From Agilicoccus flavus (lineage in GTDB: Bacteria; Actinomycetota; Actinomycetes; Actinomycetales; Dermatophilaceae): DNA of 64,000 nucleotides. The DNA is taken from the NCBI RefSeq assembly GCF_014857905.1, contig NZ_JACYXE010000001.1, positions 124,001 through 188,000 on the forward strand, given 5' to 3'. Positions 1 to 8,193 of this stretch are shown here, in pieces. How positions within the stretch are numbered: position 1 is the first letter of the stretch; every line of letters starts with the position of its first letter. A program made the translations under genes and the position numbers. The notes beneath the pieces were generated by a model that had not been told where the DNA came from, ran no database searches, and saw only the letters and a program-made list of their open reading frames with translations.

Positions 1-1
1 C

Positions 2-352
2 GGTCGCCCCGGCGACGCCCTGCTCGACCCCCGCGTCCGGTGGCCGGGGGCCGCGTCCGTCGACGTCATCTCGCTGCGGGTGCCGCCGCAGACGCCCTGG
101 GGGCGCCTCGTCAACGACCCGCGCGGGCTGGCGTTCTGGTCCGACTTCGCCCGGGCGCAGGGCCGGCGGGTCGCGATCTCGGACTGGAGCGTGCCGGCGG
201 GCGACCGCGCCGACGGCGCGTACGTGCAGGACATGTTCGAGTGGCTCGCCCGCACCGCCCGCTCCGGCGGGCTCGCCTACGACGTCCACCGCCTCACCCC
301 GGCCGGGGCCGACGCCGCGGCGAGCACCTACCGCCGGTTGTTCCACCCGTGA
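2..352 (+). CDS. Glycoside hydrolase-like protein, C-terminal fragment
   Basis: The reading frame is open from the left edge to TGA at 350-352, so only about 116 C-terminal residues are visible. The fragment has the pattern WPG-x3-VDVISLRV, then an aromatic/acidic strand (RRVAISDWSV), then YVQDMFEWLA. This resembles the last strands and helices of GH26-like TIM-barrel glycosidases. Where those families often have a PEWG-like strand, this protein has SDWS, so activity is uncertain. The stop overlaps the GTG of the next gene (GTGA), which suggests translational coupling. The family assignment is inference from short motifs. Confidence 0.45.
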   Translation, partial: GRPGDALLDPRVRWPGAASVDVISLRVPPQTPWGRLVNDPRGLAFWSDFARAQGRRVAISDWSVPAGDRADGAYVQDMFEWLARTARSGGLAYDVHRLTPAGADAAASTYRRLFHP

Positions 353-2829
353 GGCGACCCGATCCCGACGGACCGGACGGCCCGTCCCCCACCGACGACC
401 CGGCCGCGGCCGGGGCCGACCCGTGGGGCGAGCTCGCCTCGGGCGCCGACGCGTCCGGGTTCGACCCCAAGGACGTCCCGCCCCGCCCGGTCGTCGAGGT
501 CACCTTCGAGGTGGGGGCCGACGGGCGCACCTACGCCCGCGTCGACGGCCTCACCGTGCGCACGCGCCCCGGCGAGACCCCGCGACAGGCGGCCATGCGC
601 ACGGTGCGCCACCTCGTCGACCGCATCGCGTCGGTGGACTCCTCCGGTCGCCGCTCCCCGGCCGTGTTCGCGCGCATCCACGGCCCGAACCGGACGAGTC
701 GGCTCGTCGTCGCGCACCGCGACGGGCGGCTGTTCCTCCCGCCACAGCCCGGATCCACCACCACGCGGCCGGCGGCCCTCGTCGCCGCGACACCCGCCCT
801 GCGCGTCGCCGGCCCCGGCATCGCCCTGGCCGCCGATTCGAGCCCGGACTCGGGACACACGGTCCGAACCCCGAGCACGACGACGGCCGGCGCCGCCACC
901 GCCCTGACGGCCCGGTCGGAGTTCTCGAACGCGAGGTGGCCCGGCGTCGGGCGCGTGGGCGCCGCGTGGCAGGCGCCGGTCAAGGGCGTGGCCGCACCTC
1001 CCCCCGCCTACCCGCTCCCCACCGCGAGGCGCCCCGCCGACGAGACGACGGTCGGGCGCGCCGCGCCGGGCGACACCCCCGATCCCGGGGCCACCGGGGA
1101 CGAGGACGAGGCCTGGAGCCGCACGTTCCTCGACCGCGGTGCGGCGTCCGAGACCGGCGCTCACCCGTTCCGCCCTGCCGATGCCGACACCCGCTCCCAC
1201 CCCGGTCCGGCTCGCTCCGGCGCGGAGCACCCCGACGTCGCGACGCGGCTGCCCGGGCCCGGCGCGGAGGCGGCCGAACCGGCGGATCGGGCCGTCGAAC
1301 GCGAGGTCGACGACGTCGAGCACCCGGTCGTCGCCGCCGTCGATGAGCCCGCGTCGCCGGAGCCGTCGCCCGCCGCGCCCGCGGTCGCCCCCGACCTCAT
1401 CGGACTCGTCGCGCGGCGCGCTCCCCGCCGGACGGGGCTGCGCGAGCGGGGTCGGCGGTCCTCGCCGACCGCCGCCCGGGGCCGAGGACGCGCCCCGGCG
1501 CCCCCGCACGCACCGGCCCCCGCCGCCGCGAAAGACCCCGCCGCCCCCGGCGCGTCCGCCCTCGAGACCGCCCCCGGGCGGAGTTCCAGGCCCGTGCGCC
1601 CGCGCGGGACCCGACCGACCACCGCGCCGCCACCCCCGCGCTCGGCGGCCGGCCCCACTCCGCGCCGTCGTCTCGTGCTGTCGCGGCCGGTGATCGCGAT
1701 CCTCGCGGCCGCCGCGGTCGTGCTCGCGTCGGCGGGGTGGTTGATCACGAGCCTGCTCCGCCCGCCGAACGCGCCCGGCCCGGCCCCGTCGGCCTCGTCG
1801 GCCTCGTCGACCCGCCTGCCCGTGCCGCCCCCGCCCGGCTACACCTCGGACGTCCGCTGGAGCACCCCGGCGCTGGCGCGCGAGGCCGGCGCGGTCGTGG
1901 CCGTGGGCCAGAACCGGGCCGACCTCGCCTACGTGGCCGCCGACCGCAGGGTGCACGTCGTCGACGCGATGACCGGGACGGATCGCTGGTCGGCGCGGCT
2001 ACCGGACGGCGCCCTCACCGGGCCTCCCACGCCGACGCGGATCGACGGGCGGGACGTCCTCGCCACGCACGTCGGCACGACGCTCGCGTGGTGGGACGTC
2101 GCGGACGGGCGGCACGGCGCGACCCTGGCCCTGCCGGCCCAGGCCCGCGTCACGTTCCTCGGCACCTCGCCCATGGTGGGGCTCGACGCCCGCACGGTCG
2201 GGGTGATCCGGTCCGGACGGCTGCAGCGGGTCGCGGTCCCCGGCGGGGCCGCGCCGCTCGCGGCACAGGAGGGCGTGGTCACCGCGGCGGCACCCGTCGG
2301 CTGGTGGCACCTGCGTCCCGGCGTGGCCCCGGCGCTGCCGACCCCGTGGGAGGCGGACGACCCTGCCCCGGGCGCCCCCGCACCCCGCCCGGAGGTCGTC
2401 GGCTACCTGGCGGGCTCCGTCCTCACGCTGAGCGCGCCTGACGCGCAGGGACGCCGGTACGTCGCCGTCCGCGCCGACCTCGACTCGAGCATGCCCGTGA
2501 GCTTCCGCGGCCTGCACGCCGACGCGGGCGCGACGCCGGCACCCTGGCGGCCCTCGCCGTCCGGGACCTGGGGCGTCCTCGGCCGCACCCTCGTCGACGT
2601 CGACGCGGGCCGCGTCACCGACCTCGGGGCCTGGACCACGACGTGGGTCACCGACGACCGCGCCTACGGCCGCATCGGCGACCAGCGCGTCCAGGCCGGG
2701 CCGCGCACGCCGCGCGGCACCCTCCCCGACGGCGCCGCGCTCGCCGAGGCGCAGGTTCCCGCCGGCGCCGCCGTCCGGGTGCGCGACGGCGACGCCGAGA
2801 TCGTCCACGTCGTGCCGCCGGAGCAGTAG
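349..2829 (+). CDS. Bitopic membrane protein with low-complexity cytoplasmic part and propeller-like outer domain
   Basis: The chosen start is GTG at 349, overlapping the upstream stop as GTGA; the product is 826 aa. Residues about 45-130 form a compact domain (PRPVVEVTFEVGADGRTYAR onward). Residues 130-445 are Pro/Ala/Arg-rich and probably disordered. One hydrophobic segment (about 448-470, PVIAILAAAAVVLASAGWL) follows an Arg patch, so the N-terminus is predicted inside. The remaining 350 residues should be extracytoplasmic. They contain PQQ/WD-like strands such as RVHVVDAMTGTDRW near residue 530. No catalytic motif was recognised. Coupling to the glycosidase-like gene suggests a cell-surface role, but the function is unknown. 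Confidence 0.7.
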   Translation: MRRPDPDGPDGPSPTDDPAAAGADPWGELASGADASGFDPKDVPPRPVVEVTFEVGADGRTYARVDGLTVRTRPGETPRQAAMRTVRHLVDRIASVDSSGRRSPAVFARIHGPNRTSRLVVAHRDGRLFLPPQPGSTTTRPAALVAATPALRVAGPGIALAADSSPDSGHTVRTPSTTTAGAATALTARSEFSNARWPGVGRVGAAWQAPVKGVAAPPPAYPLPTARRPADETTVGRAAPGDTPDPGATGDEDEAWSRTFLDRGAASETGAHPFRPADADTRSHPGPARSGAEHPDVATRLPGPGAEAAEPADRAVEREVDDVEHPVVAAVDEPASPEPSPAAPAVAPDLIGLVARRAPRRTGLRERGRRSSPTAARGRGRAPAPPHAPAPAAAKDPAAPGASALETAPGRSSRPVRPRGTRPTTAPPPPRSAAGPTPRRRLVLSRPVIAILAAAAVVLASAGWLITSLLRPPNAPGPAPSASSASSTRLPVPPPPGYTSDVRWSTPALAREAGAVVAVGQNRADLAYVAADRRVHVVDAMTGTDRWSARLPDGALTGPPTPTRIDGRDVLATHVGTTLAWWDVADGRHGATLALPAQARVTFLGTSPMVGLDARTVGVIRSGRLQRVAVPGGAAPLAAQEGVVTAAAPVGWWHLRPGVAPALPTPWEADDPAPGAPAPRPEVVGYLAGSVLTLSAPDAQGRRYVAVRADLDSSMPVSFRGLHADAGATPAPWRPSPSGTWGVLGRTLVDVDAGRVTDLGAWTTTWVTDDRAYGRIGDQRVQAGPRTPRGTLPDGAALAEAQVPAGAAVRVRDGDAEIVHVVPPEQ

Positions 2830-2934
2830 GGCGCGCTCGGTGGCACTCCGGGCGTCGGCCCATGCCGGGCACGCCGGCCCGGCGCGCTGTCAGGACGCCG
2901 CGGCTCAGGTCGGCGCGCTTCAGGACTGCGCGCT

Positions 2935-4176
2935 TCAGGACGGCGCGGGCTCGCTCCGCTCGACCGCCCGCACGAACGTCTCGCGGGCGGGCAGCCAGGC
3001 GAGAGCGGCGACGAAGAGCACGACCCCGGTGACGGCGAACGCGGCGCCGAAACCCCAGGCGTCGGCGATGCGGCCCGCGACGATCGGTCCGAGGATCGCG
3101 CCCGAGTCCTGCGCCATCTGAAAGGCGGCGAGCACCTTGCCGCCGTTGCGGCCCTGCCCGACGACGTCGGCGACGGCCGCCTGCTGCGCCGGGTTGAGCA
3201 GGCCCGCGCCGACCCCACCGACGAGCGAGAGGGCAAGGAACGCGGGCAGCGTCGTCGCCCAGCCGGTCACCCCGGTCGCGGCGGCGCCGACGAAGAGCCC
3301 GACGAGGATGAGCTGCTTGCGGCCCCGGGCGTCGACGAGGCGACCGGAGACGTTGAGCGCGAGGGCGTTGCCGACCGCGAAGAGCGTCAGCGCCGGGCCG
3401 GCCCACACCGCCCCCAGACTCACCACGGCCGCGGCGAACATCGGCAGGAGGGCGACGCGGACGCCGAAGTTGGCCCACCCGTTCGCGAACGCCGACACGA
3501 GACTCGCCCGATAGGCCGAGTCGCCGAGCACGTCGGCGACCGCGAGCGGCTCGAGCGGAGGCGTGCCGGGCGGCGGACGCAACGACGCGTTCGACAGGAA
3601 GACCGCGACGACGCCGGCGGCCACGAGCAGCGACACCGCGTAGACGAGGAACGGGACGCGGTACCCCCAGCCCGCCATGAGACCGCCGGCGATGGGCCCG
3701 GCGATGTTGCCGATGAGGAACGCCGTCGCGTACGCCGACGACACGCGCCCGCGGATCGACGGCGGGGTGAGCCGCACGATGAGGCCCATCGCCGAGACCG
3801 TGAACATCGTCGACCCGATCCCGCCGAGCCCCCGGAACACGAGCAGTTGCCCGTACGACTGGGCGAACGCGCAGGCCCCGGTGGAGACGGCGACGACGAG
3901 CAGCCCGACGAGGTAGACGGGCCGCTCCCCGAGCCGCGCGATGAGCGCGCCGCCGGCCGGGGCGAAGACGAGCCGCATGAACGCGAAGGCGCTGACGATG
4001 ACCGAGGCCGCCGCGACGCCGACGTCGAAGCTGCGCGCGTACTGCGGCAGGACGGGCGAGACGAGCCCGAAGCCGATGGCGATGACGAAGGCCGACGCGA
4101 TGAGCACCTTGATCTCGCGCGGGATCGGCGGCCGGGGGTCGGTGGGGGCGGTCGCGCCGCCCGGAGCATTCGCCAT
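2935..4176 (-). CDS. MFS transporter (drug efflux type)
   Basis: The 413-aa protein starts at ATG 4176 (MANAPGG) and has about 12 hydrophobic segments. It begins with a DHA-type first helix (FVIAIGFGLVSPVLPQYA). It carries the loop 2-3 region LIARLGERPVYLVG and a matching LVDARGRKQLILVG after the central loop. The sequence PAGGALIARLGERP corresponds to the MFS A-motif region. Such proteins are usually proton-driven exporters; no substrate can be inferred. It is divergent from the AI-2E permease gene, with 132 bp between them. The longer open frame upstream of 4176 is antisense to that permease and is not coding. Confidence 0.9.
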   Translation of the reverse strand: MANAPGGATAPTDPRPPIPREIKVLIASAFVIAIGFGLVSPVLPQYARSFDVGVAAASVIVSAFAFMRLVFAPAGGALIARLGERPVYLVGLLVVAVSTGACAFAQSYGQLLVFRGLGGIGSTMFTVSAMGLIVRLTPPSIRGRVSSAYATAFLIGNIAGPIAGGLMAGWGYRVPFLVYAVSLLVAAGVVAVFLSNASLRPPPGTPPLEPLAVADVLGDSAYRASLVSAFANGWANFGVRVALLPMFAAAVVSLGAVWAGPALTLFAVGNALALNVSGRLVDARGRKQLILVGLFVGAAATGVTGWATTLPAFLALSLVGGVGAGLLNPAQQAAVADVVGQGRNGGKVLAAFQMAQDSGAILGPIVAGRIADAWGFGAAFAVTGVVLFVAALAWLPARETFVRAVERSEPAPS

Positions 4177-4308
4177 GACGCGCTCCAGTATGCGCGCGGG
4201 CGCGCGGGCCGTCGCGGATGGGACACTGGTCGCCAGGGCCCCGAGCCGTCGGCGCCGCCCGGCCGCTCCCGGCTGCTGCCGGAAGGGCCCGTCAACGGAA
4301 GGACGCGG

Positions 4309-5784
4309 ATGTCGTTGTGGGGTCGGCGTTCCCGCCCGGACGCAGGGCCGGCCGCCCCGCCGGCGGCGGAGCCCTCTGCGGAACTGCCTGCCGCGGAGCC
4401 CTCGACGCCGGATCGCCCGCCGGTGGAGCCCGCGGTCGACCTCGGACCGCGCCGGCGCCGCCAGGCCGAGCGCGCCGCCCGCGACGCCGCCGGCCAGATC
4501 GAGACCCGCCGGCTCCGCCACGCGTTCCGGCGCCCGGCGCGCGGCCGGCACAGCGGGGGCGGCCTCGAGGCGGGGGGCGCGACTGCGTGGGGGAACCGGC
4601 GGACACGGGAGGCGCCGGAGGCGCCGGCCGCGACCCTCGGCGTCACCACCCGCCGGTTCGCCCCGGCCCCGGAGTCCGCCGTCCCGCACGTCGCGCTCGA
4701 CGTCGGATCGGTGTGGCGCGCGGCGTGGGTCGTCGTGGCGGTCCTCCTGCTCGCGTCCGCCGCCATGTTCTTCTTCAGCGACGGTGCGCCCGTGCTCTTC
4801 ACGGCCGCGATGGCGTTCTTCGCGAGCATCGCCCTCGAACCCGCGGTCGGCCGGCTGGCCCGGGTCATGCCTCGGCCGTTGGCGACCGCGGTCGTCATGC
4901 TCGTGCTCGGGGCGGGCATCGCCGGGTTCTTCGTCAGCTTCGGCGGCCTGCTCGCCAGCCAGGTCACCCAGCTCGTCGTCAACGCACCCGGACTCGTCAC
5001 CGGCGGCGTGAACTGGGTCAACGAACAGTTCGGGACCCAGGTCGACCAGCAGGCGTTGCTCTCCCAGGTGCGGCTCGACACGACGAACGTGACCGCGCTG
5101 GCGACGACCCTCGCCGGCGGCGTGCTCGGCATCGTCAACAGCGTCGCGTCGGCGGCGTTCACGGCGTTCTCGTTCCTCTTCTTCACCTTCTACCTCTCCG
5201 CGGACGCGCCGCGGTTGCGCGTCTGGGTGGCCCAACTGCTCCCCCCGTCGCAGCAGGTCGTCTTCCTCACCCTGTGGCAGCTCACGCTGACGAAGATCGG
5301 TGGGTACGTGGCCGCCCGCGTCGTCCTCGCGCTCATCTGCAGCGCAGTGACCGGCGTCTTCCTCTACCTCATCGACATGCCGTACTGGCTGCCGCTCGCC
5401 ATCTGGACCGGGGTCGTCGCCCAGTTCGTGCCGACCGTGGGCACCTACCTCGCGATCAGCCTGCCCGTCCTCGTCGGCCTCCTGGGCGACTCCCCGAGCA
5501 AGGGCCTCGCGACCTTCGTCTTCGCCGTCGCCTACCAGCAGGTCGAGAACCTCACGTGGGAGCCGCGGATCAGCGCCCGCGCCGTGAGCGTGCACCCGGC
5601 GGTGTCGTTCGCCTCCGCCATGCTCGGCGCGGCGCTCTTCGGGGTCGGCGGCGCGCTCGTCGGGGTGCCCGTGAGCGCCACCCTCATCGCCGTCTTCGAC
5701 ATCTACAAGCAGCGCTACGAGCTCTCGGCCCTCGCCGAACAGCAGGCGATCGCCGTCGTCGACGGCGCGGACACGCGCACCTGA
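4309..5784 (+). CDS. AI-2E family transporter (PerM/YdiK-like permease)
   Basis: The protein is 491 aa, starting at ATG 4309 behind a GGAAGGA ribosome-binding site. The first 125 residues are hydrophilic and rich in Pro, Ala and Arg (probably a cytoplasmic tail, absent from shorter family members). The family core follows: two N-terminal helices (WVVVAVLLLASAAMFFF), the FFTFYLSAD helix, and the C-terminal block with QQVENLTWEPRISARAVSVH and the PVSATLIAVFDIYK helix. Members move small molecules or ions across the inner membrane, and the autoinducer-2 link holds only for some. A second paralogue lies at 13760-15193. Confidence 0.9.
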   Translation: MSLWGRRSRPDAGPAAPPAAEPSAELPAAEPSTPDRPPVEPAVDLGPRRRRQAERAARDAAGQIETRRLRHAFRRPARGRHSGGGLEAGGATAWGNRRTREAPEAPAATLGVTTRRFAPAPESAVPHVALDVGSVWRAAWVVVAVLLLASAAMFFFSDGAPVLFTAAMAFFASIALEPAVGRLARVMPRPLATAVVMLVLGAGIAGFFVSFGGLLASQVTQLVVNAPGLVTGGVNWVNEQFGTQVDQQALLSQVRLDTTNVTALATTLAGGVLGIVNSVASAAFTAFSFLFFTFYLSADAPRLRVWVAQLLPPSQQVVFLTLWQLTLTKIGGYVAARVVLALICSAVTGVFLYLIDMPYWLPLAIWTGVVAQFVPTVGTYLAISLPVLVGLLGDSPSKGLATFVFAVAYQQVENLTWEPRISARAVSVHPAVSFASAMLGAALFGVGGALVGVPVSATLIAVFDIYKQRYELSALAEQQAIAVVDGADTRT

Positions 5785-5832
5785 CGCCCGCGACGCCCCG
5801 CACCCCGCTCGCCCCCCACCGGCATCGGCGTG

Positions 5833-5855
5833 ATACCCCTAGGGGGGTACCGGTA
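5833..5855 (+). promoter_or_regulatory. Candidate CsoR-type copper operator
   Basis: The sequence ATACCCCTAGGGGGGTAC is a near-palindrome with the TACCC/GGGTA halves typical of CsoR/RicR-family copper-sensor operators. It is followed at once by CGGTAT. It lies 30 bp upstream of the DUF305 lipoprotein start, where a repressor could block transcription. The match is to a remembered consensus, not a scan, and no csoR gene is in the window. Confidence 0.5.
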
Positions 5856-5880
5856 TCGACCCCAGCCGAAGGAGCCGCGC

Positions 5881-6588
5881 ATGTCCGCCCTGCCCGTCGA
5901 GTCCGTGACCCGTACCACACGCCTGCACCGCGCCCTCACCCTCATGCCGTCCGTCGCGTCCGTCGCGGCCCTCGCGCTCGCAGGCTGCGGGTCGTCCTCC
6001 GGCGGGGGTGACCACTCCGGCCACGGCGGGTCGACACCGGCCGCCTCGTCGGCCCCGGCGACGGCGTCGGCGGCCCCCACGGGCCGGGCCGGCGACATCG
6101 CGTTCGCGCAGATGATGATCCCGCACCACGCGCAGGCCCTCGAGATGTCGCGGACGGCCCTCGACCCGGCCCGCAGGGCATCGGCGCCCGTGCAGGCCCT
6201 GGCGCGTGAGATCGCCGCCGCCCAGGGCCCCGAGATCACGACCATGCGCGGCTGGCTGAACTCGTGGGGCGCCCCCACCGCCGCGCCGTCGGCCTCCTCG
6301 GGCCACGCGCACGGCGGCACCGACACCGGTACCGACACGGCCACCGAGACGAACGGCGAGACCATGGGCATGATGTCGGCCCAGGACATGGCCGCCCTGG
6401 GCCAGGCCACCGGGCCGGCCTTCGACGAGGCGTGGCTGTCGATGATGATCGAGCACCACGACGGGGCCGTCGAGATGGCCGAGCAGGTGCGGTCCACGAC
6501 CCAGGACGCCGCCGTGCGCGCGTTCGCCGAGCGGGTCGTGACCACCCAGCGCGCCGAGATCGACCGGATGAACACGCTGCTGGGCTGA
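5881..6588 (+). CDS. DUF305 family lipoprotein
   Basis: The protein is 235 aa, starting at ATG 5881 with an AAGGAG site 7 nt upstream. An Arg-containing N-terminus leads to a hydrophobic stretch and a lipobox (LALAGC), so a lipid-anchored extracytoplasmic protein is expected. A Ser/Gly/His-rich linker (DHSGHGG) follows. The two DUF305 hallmarks are present: MMIPHHAQALEM and, after a second His-rich linker, MMIEHHDGAVEMA. DUF305 proteins are four-helix ferritin-like folds, several linked to copper binding (CopM-type). The paired HH motifs and the upstream CsoR-like operator support a periplasmic copper role here, which remains an inference. Confidence 0.88.
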   Translation: MSALPVESVTRTTRLHRALTLMPSVASVAALALAGCGSSSGGGDHSGHGGSTPAASSAPATASAAPTGRAGDIAFAQMMIPHHAQALEMSRTALDPARRASAPVQALAREIAAAQGPEITTMRGWLNSWGAPTAAPSASSGHAHGGTDTGTDTATETNGETMGMMSAQDMAALGQATGPAFDEAWLSMMIEHHDGAVEMAEQVRSTTQDAAVRAFAERVVTTQRAEIDRMNTLLG

Positions 6589-6672
6589 GACGCCGGGCGC
6601 ATTCGCTACAGCGGGGCCCGGATCGGCCGATGGGAGTGGGTCGGATCCCTCACCGAACCCTCCGGAGCGATC

Positions 6673-7119
6673 ATGAGCATCTCGTCCACGTACGGTCCCG
6701 ACCGCTGGCGCCCGACGCCGGCCCCGGTCGCCCCGACCGCGCCCGCTGCCGGCACCGACGCGGCCGCGACCACGGGCAGCGGCCGCCGCTTCTCGGTCCT
6801 CAACGACTTCCGCTACCTCAGCGACGCGGACAAGCAGCTGCTCGGCGCGGCGACGGGCGAACGCATCGAGCCGGGCCTCACCGCGGGCACCGGCGCCGCG
6901 AGCGCGTTCGCGCAGCAGCTGGCGCTCGACCGGCGCACCGGCGAGCTCGCCCCCCACCAGGAGGTCACCGGGGTCTACCTGCGCAACGCCGCCGCGGAGA
7001 TCGACCGGGTCAACGCCGGCCGCGCCGGGTTCCGCAACCCCTACTCCGGGGACGTCCTCGAGCGCGCGGTGGCCTACCTCGAGGCGAACGGCCGGGGCCG
7101 GGCCGACATCCGCCTCTGA
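6673..7119 (+). CDS. Small uncharacterised protein with TGER...NPYSGD motifs
   Basis: The protein is 148 aa, starting at ATG 6673 with GGAG upstream. The first 35 residues are Pro/Ala-rich. The rest is probably helical, with the landmarks FRYLSDADKQLLGAATGERI, AQQLALDRRTGEL and, near the end, NPYSGDVLERAVAYLE. There is no signal peptide or membrane segment. The same landmarks in the same order recur in the 135-aa protein at 46930-47337, so the two are paralogues. No named family was recognised. The gene stands alone between the DUF305 and CPBP genes. Confidence 0.7.
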   Translation: MSISSTYGPDRWRPTPAPVAPTAPAAGTDAAATTGSGRRFSVLNDFRYLSDADKQLLGAATGERIEPGLTAGTGAASAFAQQLALDRRTGELAPHQEVTGVYLRNAAAEIDRVNAGRAGFRNPYSGDVLERAVAYLEANGRGRADIRL

Positions 7120-7170
7120 CCCCACCGCCCCGACCCGGGCCCGACGTCCGTCCGGCTCGCGGCCGTCCGG

Positions 7171-7210
7171 CTCACAGCCGGCCCACGTGGCTCACAGCCA
7201 GCCCACGTGC
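7171..7210. repeat. 20-bp tandem duplication at the end of the CPBP gene
   Basis: Two adjacent 20-bp units (CTCACAGCCGGCCCACGTGG and CTCACAGCCAGCCCACGTGC) differ at two bases. The right copy contains the stop codon and last codons of the minus-strand CPBP-family gene. The left copy repeats that stop just downstream. It looks like a local slippage duplication. Confidence 0.8.
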
Positions 7211-8001
7211 GGGGCGAGCAGCGCGTACCCGACGAAGGCGACGACGTCGAGGAGCGTGTGCGCGACGACGAGCGGGGCCACCCGCCGCATGCGCAGGTAC
7301 ACGAGGCCGAGGATGACCCCCATCGCGACGTTGCCGGCGAAGCCGCCGAACCCCTGGTAGAGGTGGTAGGTGCCGCGCACGAGCGCGGAGGTGAGCAGGA
7401 CCGCGGCGACGGGGGCGCCCGCCGCCGACCAGCGCGCGAAGAGGTACCCGATCATGACGACCTCCTCGAGGAACGCGTTGCCGAGCGCCGCGAGGACGAG
7501 CACCGGCACCGCCCACCACACGTCCGCGAGACCGGCGGCCGACACGGTCGTGTTGAGCCCCAGCGCGCGGGCGCCGAGGTAGACCCCGAGCCCGGGCACG
7601 CCGATGACCAGGGCGAGGCCCGCGCCCAGGAGCAGGTCGGACCCCGGGCGGCGCGCGTCGAGCCCCATCGCGGCGGCCGCGGCCCGCGTCCCGGGGCGGC
7701 CCGCGGGCCGGGGCGCGACCGCGCCGAGCAGGTAGACGGCGAGCAGCGCCGGCACGACCCCGAGCCCCACCCCGGCGAGCTGGTAGGCGAGGTCGAGCCA
7801 CGGACGGTCCGGGGTGACGGCGGCGTTGAGGCTGGAGGTCTGGCGGTCGAGCGACTCCGCCTCGGTGAGCCGCCGGACGATGGCGAGGACCGCGTAGATC
7901 GCCGACGACCCGAGGCCGACGCCGAGCACGAGCAGCGTCTCGCCGACCAGGGCCCGCCTCGCCGGCCCACCGGTCGCCCCGGCCGCCGCCGATCCGCCCA
8001 T
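7192..8001 (-). CDS. CPBP family intramembrane protein (putative protease)
   Basis: The protein is 269 aa, starting at ATG 8001 with an ideal AGGAGG 5 nt upstream. It is multi-pass. The CPBP/Abi (Rce1-like) motifs are present: LEEVVMIGYLFAR, then RGTYHLYQGFGGFAGN, then a final AHTLLDVVAF. In the canonical EExxxR motif the Arg is replaced by Ile, a variant seen in many actinobacterial members. Proteins of this family can cleave prenylated or immunity-related peptides in the membrane; most bacterial ones are unstudied. The gene is monocistronic, facing away from the downstream thioesterase gene. Confidence 0.88.
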   Translation of the reverse strand: MGGSAAAGATGGPARRALVGETLLVLGVGLGSSAIYAVLAIVRRLTEAESLDRQTSSLNAAVTPDRPWLDLAYQLAGVGLGVVPALLAVYLLGAVAPRPAGRPGTRAAAAAMGLDARRPGSDLLLGAGLALVIGVPGLGVYLGARALGLNTTVSAAGLADVWWAVPVLVLAALGNAFLEEVVMIGYLFARWSAAGAPVAAVLLTSALVRGTYHLYQGFGGFAGNVAMGVILGLVYLRMRRVAPLVVAHTLLDVVAFVGYALLAPHVGWL

Positions 8002-8193
8002 GACCGCCTCCTGTCCACGTCCGGCCCGTCCACGCCTGCGCATCCGCTCCCCCTCACTCCCGGCCGTCCCACTTCCTGGCCGTGCACACCCTGGCCGTCC
8101 CACGGCCTACGGGAGCCTGCCGCTCCGACGATAGGCGTCGCCCGCCCCGCGGCCCGCCGGGGACGCCTCGAGTGGGGCCGTAGGCTCGCGCCC

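Noticed and set aside
328-1956. Long minus-strand frame opposite the bitopic protein
   Set aside because: It is an Arg/Gly-rich shadow with no domain pattern. High GC removes stops in antisense frames; the plus-strand gene has motifs and coupling.
2870-2945. Short direct repeats CGCGCTTCAGGAC downstream of the bitopic gene
   Set aside because: Only two or three imperfect copies of a 13-bp unit next to a stop codon; probably slippage, with no pairing or wider distribution seen in the window.
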